From: Ceratorhiza oryzae-sativae
Taxonomy: Eukaryota; Basidiomycota; Agaricomycetes; Cantharellales; Ceratobasidiaceae
Direction: 5' to 3'
DNA length: 64,000 nt
NCBI GenBank assembly: GCA_030998015.1
Contig: JARWMV010000250.1
Span: forward strand, 744,001 to 808,000
Position 1 is the stretch's first letter; every line of letters begins with the position of its first letter. This document shows, piece by piece, positions 56,882-64,000 of the stretch. The notes beneath the pieces are model-generated. The model searched no databases. It saw nothing but the letters and a program-made list of their open reading frames with translations, and was not told where the DNA came from. The position numbers were made by a program, and so were the translations under genes.

Positions 56882-57515
56882 ATGTCGCACCCTGTTTTTC
56901 CGTGCGCTGTATGCGCGAATCCTACAGTTATGAGCTGCGAACGGTATGGGAATCTAGCTTTGAATCATTCCATACTGAGAATTTTACGGCTGCAGTTGCC
57001 ACCTTGTCCCATACTGCTCAAGTAACTGTCAATCGGCAGATTGGAGTATTCACCACGCCCACTGCGCCCCTAGGCCCTCTGAGCCAATTGGGTCTTTGAG
57101 TAATACTCAGACTTTCAAAGCTCTCGTATTACTTGCGCATTCACCCACTCCTAATTGGCGTATGATCGATGTCTGTACCCCTGTGTCTCCGAGCCAGGGC
57201 GGGCCTCGACCGACCCACCGTTTCATTGTCGACCTTAACCTAGGGGACGAGCCATCCTCCACTCTCTGTCTCAGGGATGTAGGCGGGTCTCAGCTCAACC
57301 AACCCTATCGAATCTTCTTTCGTAGTTCGTTCCTTACCGACGGTAGCCCTCTTAACCTCGGTGTCCGGAACTTGCACCCAGATATATCGTATCCCTGGGC
57401 TGGCAATATTGTGATATTCAAATTCGACGGCCCTCGCCGCCAGAGGTACAGACATATGGAGCAGAGCGATCTTGTTCAGATTGTTCAATTCTTCAGGACC
57501 TACCCTAACCAGTAG
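56882..57515 (+). CDS. Small MYND zinc-finger protein (copy 1)
   Basis: Two exons (56882-56943, 56996-57515) give 193 residues. The N-terminus is a MYND finger split by the intron after CER: CAVC, MSCERC, YCSSNCQ, HHAHC, giving the C-C / C-C / C-C / H-C zinc ligands. The remaining 145 residues form a region shared with the next gene: PYRIFFRSSFLTDGSPLN, YPWAGNIVIFKFDGPRRQRY, then VQIVQFFRTYPNQ at the end. MYND fingers usually bind proline-rich peptides of partner proteins. I do not recognise the C-terminal domain. Intron position and phase match those of the second copy. Confidence 0.82.
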
Positions 57516-59316
57516 TCCAAGACCTAGTCTAGAGCTTCCCATCTACGGAAACAAACTTCATTATTTTTCCTCACATCCAAGTTTCCATTCTCTATTTATT
57601 CTATCTTTGAATGTGTTTAATCGAACGCTTTGTTTAAGGGTTTGCCGCCGATGAGGCGGCCCATATGTAGCGACACATACATTCGAGTAGTATGGCTTTG
57701 TTATTGATTGTATACGAGATTTGCCTGAGTTGTACCGGATTGTTAGGAAACAAAGGTAGTTATTTTCTTCACTATGGGCATATGGCTCGCCAGTCTGATA
57801 AAGAGAGGAATCTTCGAGGCTATGAATAAATGGGCGAGCAATAGTTTACAATCAGGGGTGTTGACGCTCGGACAGCTGGCAAACGTCCATCCTCGTGGCT
57901 CTCGTTAATCTTACCCCCTGATGAGCTGTGTGTCGGGGTCGCCGGACCGTGATAGTTAGCCCCAACCGCCACGGCAAATAAGGGCCATGAATAGCAAAGC
58001 TCTCGGAACGAAATCAAAGCAAGTGGCCGTGAAGTAGGTGAAAACGAATCGCCGAGCCACGCGTGGAAGGGCCAAAGTCACAAACACAAATATGATCATA
58101 TAGCTGAAATTAGTCGAAGAATGGCCGGCTGGACTGTAGCCCGAAGCCGTGTGCGACATGGGCGCCAGTATGAGACAAGATGCCTGAAATGGGTCCGTCG
58201 AAACTGACTATCAATTGATCAACCCCTCACAGTCCGTTCATCGGACGCCTGGATGCTAGCAGGGCAGCGAAGTGTGTGCTAATGGCAGAGCAAATATCAA
58301 TCGCGAGATTTAAGATCTTACACTTATATATAAGATAGAATCACCCTTGCAACAACTGGGGCTCGCACGATTCGAGGGGTACCAGATGTGATTGCAAGGG
58401 CTTAAAAAGGAAATCAGATTGTGACATGGGTTCACAAAACGCGTGACGGCTGCCACCTTGATTGCCACCGCACGTTTCACCGTTCTATGGCGCAGTTACT
58501 CCGGGTAGATATTGAACGACGCATCCAGCTGTAGAAAACGGTTTCCTGGGCACATTTCTCACACAACATTCTTGAAAAGTCAATTTTTGGCTGGGAGGCA
58601 GTGTAACAGTGTGACCTGTAATTGCTGAAACAAATTTCATATCAAGGCACCCTCGTCACCCGCCACCATGCTAGACCTTTCGGTTGGGAAACTCTCGAAA
58701 TTGAACTCGATTAAAGTGTGTTATACTTCAATAAGGCAACGGAAATTCTAGAATTTTCATTTTCATTTCCATTTTCATCTTAACCTCCCAACCTATCATT
58801 GATTTCAGCCTGGTCGGTTTTATGTCTATGATCGCCGGTGTGATTTACTGTCTGATTAGACTACACCGAACCTTCTGTACCGCCATACATAAAATCAGAG
58901 GACAACGGCAACAGCGAATTTGTGATGATATTACCCAGCCTTGAGTTGAGCTCTCACGGGGGACTGGGGTTTAATGCTAATGCTGTGGTATCACGATCCG
59001 CCTCCTTTGTACTTGAAGCGCTGGGCTGTTCTAATATGGCATATCCGAGTACTTTCTGGCAATCTCGGCGCAAAATAACTGATCGTCTCTTTGGCCGACA
59101 TGGTCGACACCTCTGGTGTTGTTGTCAAGTGTTTCGTTCCCTCTGACGCCCTGTGCTGTGACGACTACGCTGGAGGTTAGATGTGATGCGAGCATGGTAT
59201 ATAAGCCATACACTTCAGCGTGTCATTGCCATAGCTCAGCAGGCAGACTCTCGCCACCCAGTTTCCACCTCACGCTTGCGCAAACTCGTTCACATATTCA
59301 ATTCTTGTTTATCGTT
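57516..59316. other. Intergenic between MYND paralogues
   Basis: 1.8 kb. A minus-strand 67-codon ORF at 57956-58159 has a hydrophobic centre (MIIFVFVTLALP) but no supporting splice partner or homologue I know. A repeated ATTTTCATTTTCATTTCC run lies at about 58755-58780. Otherwise nothing is seen. Confidence 0.4.
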
Positions 59317-59952
59317 ATGAGTAACTATTGCGAGGTTTGCCGTAGCCCTTCATTTCTTCAATGTACGAGGTATGTTTTAGAATTAAATTTTACCGTTAGT
59401 GCATTTATCCATCGCTCTTCTATCAGGTGTCATATTGCATGGTACTGCTCAACTGCATGCCAGAGCGCGGCGTGGCCAACGCACTATGCTAGCTGCGTCC
59501 CTGCCACTCCCGGACCTGCGCCGCATTTACCGGCAGAGAGCGTCACCCTGGTTCAAGCTCTTGTTTTACCAGCCAACTCTGGCTATTATATGACTTCTGT
59601 CAAAATTGAAGGTCGAGTCGGATCCAACGGAGTCACGCGATGGACTCCAGATTTCGATCCAAATTTGAATCTTGGAGCACTACCAGCTAGCATTGTCAAC
59701 ATAGAAGGCTTCGGGGGAAGTGTTCTCCGTTTCCCGTTCCATATATTCTTTCGTAATAGCTTCATGCATGATGGAAGCGGTATCAACTCATCCGTTCAGA
59801 GCCTGACTCAGGGTGGAGCTGCGCATCCTTGGGCTGGCAATATAGTCGTGCTGAAATATCACGGCTCACGTCGTGAGAAATATCGAGACTTTGAGGTCAC
59901 TGACATCGCCGTTGTAGCTCATTTTTTCTTGCACTATCCCAATACTTTGTAA
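59317..59952 (+). CDS. Small MYND zinc-finger protein (copy 2)
   Basis: Two exons (59317-59369, 59427-59952) give 192 residues. The MYND ligands are CEVC, LQCTRC, YCSTACQ and HYASC, split by an intron at the same place as in copy 1. The C-terminal part aligns with copy 1: PFHIFFRNSFMHDGSGIN, HPWAGNIVVLKYHGSRREKY, VVAHFFLHYPNTL at the end. The two proteins differ in the linker (GYYMTSVKIEGRVG here). The ATG at 59317 is chosen over the in-frame start at 59116 because the MYND motif begins four residues later, as in copy 1. Probably an old local duplication; function unknown. Confidence 0.82.
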   Translation: MSNYCEVCRSPSFLQCTRYVLELNFTVSAFIHRSSIRCHIAWYCSTACQSAAWPTHYASCVPATPGPAPHLPAESVTLVQALVLPANSGYYMTSVKIEGRVGSNGVTRWTPDFDPNLNLGALPASIVNIEGFGGSVLRFPFHIFFRNSFMHDGSGINSSVQSLTQGGAAHPWAGNIVVLKYHGSRREKYRDFEVTDIAVVAHFFLHYPNTL

Positions 59953-61058
59953 ATACACCAGCTACTGCCTGATATCTTTTGCACATCACTGTACTCTGTT
60001 CGTCGACGTAGATTATTCTGTTTTTTGAGTTGACAATTTCCTGCGGCGATAGGATACGTAGCTGAGCAGACGAGGGCCGTTTAGAATTATTTTGATCATT
60101 TAGGCTCATGCGGTGCCACCAGCCGTGATGATATGGCCTGCAACTTGACTTGAGTAGGAACGCTCATCCAGATATGACATCTATTTGATCAGCAGAATGA
60201 GACGGGTTATTACAAACGGGGAAATGATCGAGTGTCTTCAATGATATAAGTATTGCAGAGATTTGTATGAGCGCGCATATATGTCAAAAATGCGGTAGAT
60301 GCGCTAGGACTGAGCGTGTTGGCCGGAGGACACATGTACCTACCAAGACTAATTCCAAGTCCTTAATAGCTGGTCTACCGCAAAAATGTAATATTGGGGT
60401 ACAGCTCGCGAAGGAAGCACTGTTCATATTCGGCCGACGGAGGGCATTGGACAGCATACTTGGCTTTGAAGACCCACGAGGCACACAGAATTGCGCCCTC
60501 GCGTTATATTTAAAAGCCGGCCGCAGGCTCATAGTTAGACTTGTACGTTAAAGAATGGAGCTGCAAGGCTATGTCTACAAAACCAAGCCCAGCGTCACCC
60601 AGTTCGTGGGCTCTGCAGTCGCTATCTGGGCAGCCAAGCCACCTCGTCAGCCCAACCACGACAGTTTTGACTTTCCCGGGCACCCCACCTATTCTTGTCT
60701 ACGCTTACATGCCTCACATATACTGGAGCGCTTGAGACGGAGCGTCCAGGTCAAGCATATCAGGCCATCCGTACGTATTCATGTTGGCCATTATCCATCC
60801 CACCGAGACAAGGATCGGCAGGTGCTTACGCCTTTGTCCGTAGGCTTCTGTATTGCAATAGGCTTTTTGTAAGAGACACAGACCAACTAGATGAAAAGGA
60901 AGGCCAAAGCGCTTCATATCCACAGAATATATTGAATCAAGACTTCCAAATTACACCGCTAAATCCTGAATGATTTGCTTCATTTTATTCGACCTAGGTG
61001 TAATTTTACAGTTGAACGGTGGAGGTTGGCTGGTAGACGTAGATAGAAATCGTCAGCG
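59953..61058. other. Convergent intergenic region, MYND / P450
   Basis: 1.1 kb with short ORFs only. ORFs at 60541-60872 overlap in two frames and show no family features. It should hold 3' UTRs of both neighbours. Confidence 0.4.
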
Positions 61059-63077
61059 TCATATGGCGAGCGGCCCGTTTTGGTGTACTCGCCTGACTAG
61101 CTGGTTGGAATAATCCAACGAAGGGAGGACCTCCTCTCCAGCCTCGTTAACTACTGGAGAGATATCGTAAGCAGCGAGGGTGAGAGCAATTGAGAGCCAG
61201 ACGGATGATTGCGCCACGTGTATGCCGGGGCAAGAGCTATCCAATTTCCACACAAATCAGCGGTGTGGTGAGTACGATTGCTGGCACTGACCGTCGCCCA
61301 AAGCCAAATGCGATTTTCTCAGGGTTTTGTTCCGGGTTTGCGCCAAGAAATCGCTCAGGTCTAAACTGGCTTGGGTCTTTGTACATCGACGAATCGCCCA
61401 TTATTTTCCAAATGTTTGCAATGACTGTCGACCCCGCTGGTATTCTCATACCTTTTCTCAGGATTGGGTGTTAGCGTTCACTGATGACACGGACAACGCT
61501 GCCTACCTTCGTATTCGTCATCCTCATTACCCGTGTACTTGTGGGGTAGTCCGAGGGGCGCTACGGGACACCACCTGAGTACTTCCTTATACAATGCCTC
61601 AACGTATGGGAGGTTTTCTCGATCCGCCAAGGTTGGCAATCGGTCATTCATGAGGCGAGATATTTCTGCTTGGGCCTTAAGCTTTTTCGAGGGGTTCCGT
61701 AACATTGCAACGAAGAACGTAGATATCGCAGATACCGTCTGAGTAAATTGTTCAGCGCATACAACCTAGAGTTATCAAGCTTCTACATACGGTATCGGCT
61801 CCACCTATATATAGTGCCGCCGCGGACCACTGTGTTCAGTTCTTATCAGCGAATTTGGGTGTACGTTTAAAGCACCAATATGCAAACCTTGACAATAGAT
61901 TCGTAATCCTCCTCGTCAGATGGCGTTTCGAGCCACTCGCTGACAAGTGATTGGTCACCTTCTCCCCTGCTCTGTCATAGAAAGTTCCCTTGGTTAGGAC
62001 TTCAATATCGCAAAACCCATGATTACTCACCATCCGTTCACGAACGTAATCAACAGGCGCATCAACCGATCTAAGTATGCACTCTTTTCCTTCGGCAACG
62101 ATTGTTTGAAACGGTGCCCAGGGAAGATATCGTACTGTCAAACTAGATCAAGACTCTGTATGTGAGAGCTAACGTATAAATAAACATACACCAAGGGAGT
62201 ATATCAACTAAAAATGCCCCAGGCACTGTCAGCTCTGTGATATTGTCCAGAGCTCGTTCGGTTGCTGTAAGAAAATCATCCGTGCTGTCGCGGACCACAT
62301 ATCCATATGTGAGCCGAATTGTTGACGAACCGGCGGTTCTAGATGGTGTGGATGTAAAGGGGACAAAAGGCAGGGGGCAGAAAGAAATACGAACTGTCGA
62401 ATATGACCAATAAGGCCCTCCGGATTAAGCAGAAGTCGTTGGAGAAATCTGTGTACTTCATGTTCTTGTAGTAGATGCCATACCTTTTCCAGCAACATAA
62501 GCAAGAAAACAAAAGCAAACGAACGATTTTACCCGCATAGCTGCTGGACTAAGAGCGTTGTGTAACATCCGGCGCATACGACGAGCCCTGTTATTGTAAT
62601 CAGATAATCCGATAAGTTGATTCCATCCAACTCTGATACAAAATAAATCCCCCCAGAATAACACGAATGTGTAGATTGCTTACAGCTCTCCAGCCATGAT
62701 AGTAGATGGGCGCCCACTGTAAAGGGATGACCTAGTTTCAAGAAGCTCAGTGGCGGCCTGGTAGGAATTGAGAATAATGAGGTTGTTTCCGGGTATGGGA
62801 ACATAGATAACATCGCTACCTTGCATGTAAGAGAAAGTGGGGAGCAGTTCTTGAACGACATAGTAGGTTAAGGCTCACCATTCTCTTTCCCCCATCGCGC
62901 AAATGCCTTCCAATTTGGTTCCTCCCGGGGCAATGATAACAAGCTGCCGATTAGGGGCCAGCGTTGAGGACCGGGGGGTAGGGGGGGCTTTGTACTCGAA
63001 TACTTTCGCTGCAGCCAGAACAGGCTCAATGCTAATGCACTGGCGGACATAGCATATTCCAAGTTACTGAAGGCCAT
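61059..63077 (-). CDS. Cytochrome P450 monooxygenase
   Basis: Heme-thiolate monooxygenase anchored in the ER. The ATG at 63077 starts a membrane anchor (LEYAMSASALALSLFWLQR) and the proline hinge PPLPPGPQRWPLIGSLL. Exons follow with NLIILNSYQAATELLETRSS, RRMRRMLHNALSPAAMR, DDFLTATERALDNITELTVP, the I-helix YIGGADTV, the PYVEALYKEVLRW helix with ExxR (EVLR), VIANIWKIMGDSSMYKDPSQ, FRPERFLG, and the heme loop FGFGRRSCPGIHVA whose Cys binds iron; an intron splits this loop. The C-terminus is unsure: the stop at 61059 follows LDYSNQLVRR, but another frame would extend it. The join near 61975 is also unsure. It resembles basidiomycete P450s annotated as O-methylsterigmatocystin-oxidoreductase-like; substrate unknown. 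Confidence 0.88.
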
Positions 63078-63924
63078 GGGGGGTACGTTTAGGGATAGGG
63101 AGGTAGTGATAGTGCTAGGGCAAGCCAGAATGGTTGCTGTGGGAAGTTAAGGCCTGGTTTGACTGCCCCAGACGCCATCTTGACATAGACGTTTCTTATC
63201 TTGGCACTGCCAAATCGTTTGGGCCTCACAAGCACAAAACGATCCCTATGTCCGGGAGGCGCCCGGGAGGACACCCTCGGGATGCAATTTCAGCACGGGG
63301 ATCGATCACGAGCTCAAAATGTGCTTGTGGTTCCTGGCGGGTTTGCCGGTATTTCCAGGGGCCGGATCGTTTGCCAACATGACTTACTTTTATTGCCTTG
63401 CTTGCCATCCCCGTCCGGAACTAAGCCCCATTCGGTTAATTTATGTAAGCCCATGATGACAAGTTATTGGTGGCTAGGAATTAACCAATGGAGCTTGGTC
63501 CACTGGTCCTTACGCAGGTACAATGGTCCAGTTCTCGACAACCAAATGAGATGTAGATACGAGTCAATTAATAAAAGATGGTTAGAGTACTCACCTCATC
63601 TAGTGCACATCATTATATCAGCGAAATTATTGATGTACAATGAACGGCAAGTCACGCGAAATGGATGATTTTACTAGGAACTGAAGTCAAGCGCTGAGAG
63701 ACCTATTTGGGTTCCTCCACTGTCGACGCTGGTTTTCCTGCAATTAGCCGCACAAAAGAAGCTATATATGCGTAAAAAAAATAAGCAGAAAAATCCAGTG
63801 GGGCGAAATACGCGTTCGTCCAAGCAAAATCTGCTTTCTGGTAAAGTTTTTCCTACCGCCACGCCCGCCAACGAGCCGATTTCGTCTAAAATTCTTCACG
63901 AGGCCACGCTACAACCCAGCCGCC
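63078..63924. other. Divergent intergenic region, P450 / secreted protein
   Basis: 850 bp between divergent starts; it should contain both promoters. A TATATATGCG stretch lies about 160 bp before the last gene. No coding exon seen. Confidence 0.45.
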
Positions 63925-64000
63925 ATGATTAGTACCCAGTTCACCGCTCTCATCGCCGCGACTGCATCGTTGCTCGACCCGGCCATTGCCGCTCCTTCGC
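63925..64000 (+). CDS. Start of a secreted protein, cut by window end
   Basis: The ATG at 63925 opens a typical signal peptide (STQFTALIAATASLLDPAIA) followed by APS, and the frame runs off the window. The start context (GCCGCCATGA) is strong. Product cannot be named from 25 residues. Confidence 0.6.
   Translation, partial: MISTQFTALIAATASLLDPAIAAPS

Noticed and set aside
57956..58159. Small hydrophobic minus-strand ORF
   Set aside because: One possible membrane span but no homologue known to me, no supporting exon and no promoter signal.

Overview
The window looks like nuclear DNA of a filamentous basidiomycete, most likely an Agaricomycete (a Rhizoctonia/Ceratobasidium relative is my guess). 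The genes are densely intron-split, with introns mostly 45-65 nt, GT..AG ends and branch-like CTAAC/CTGAC. Typical gene families are present: FunK1-like kinase relics, small MYND proteins, GH27 with a CBM35-like tail, and a fungalysin. I saw no tRNA, rRNA or CRISPR. All exon joins below were read by eye from reading frames and splice consensus.

Layout. 0.4-6.4 kb (+): coatomer gamma subunit, then pantothenate kinase. 6.4-12.6 kb: a gene-poor zone with two decayed FunK1-like kinase relics in opposite orientation, one small intact dsRNA-binding-domain gene, and a relic of the neighbouring carnitine acetyltransferase. 12.7-24 kb (-): carnitine acetyltransferase and an APC-family amino-acid permease. 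A 4,969-bp Ty1/copia retrotransposon sits antisense inside one 50-nt intron of the permease. 26.3-32 kb (-): two tandem bHLH transcription factors separated by a 3-kb intergenic region with purine tracts. 33.2-36.9 kb (+): a large UBE2O-type ubiquitin-conjugating enzyme. 37.3-42.1 kb: a second small dsRBD gene (-), a GH27 alpha-galactosidase (-) and a divergent Swi5-type recombination factor (+). 42.5-47.3 kb (-): an unknown ORF and a secreted fungalysin metalloprotease. 50.6-53.9 kb (+): a multi-FAS1 membrane protein. 56.9-60 kb (+): two MYND-finger paralogues sharing an unrecognised C-terminal domain. 61-63 kb (-): a cytochrome P450. At the right edge is the signal peptide of a secreted protein cut by the window end.

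The genes are a mix of housekeeping functions (COPI traffic, CoA synthesis, acyl-carnitine metabolism, ubiquitination, recombination) and secreted or accessory functions. I see no operon-like pathway cluster. Several genes (pantothenate kinase, UBE2O, GH27, fungalysin, FAS1 protein) need one extra base at a few points to stay in frame, always in the same direction. Others (coatomer gamma, carnitine acetyltransferase, Swi5, MYND, dsRBD) read cleanly. This suggests residual deletion errors in the assembly, though decay cannot be excluded.
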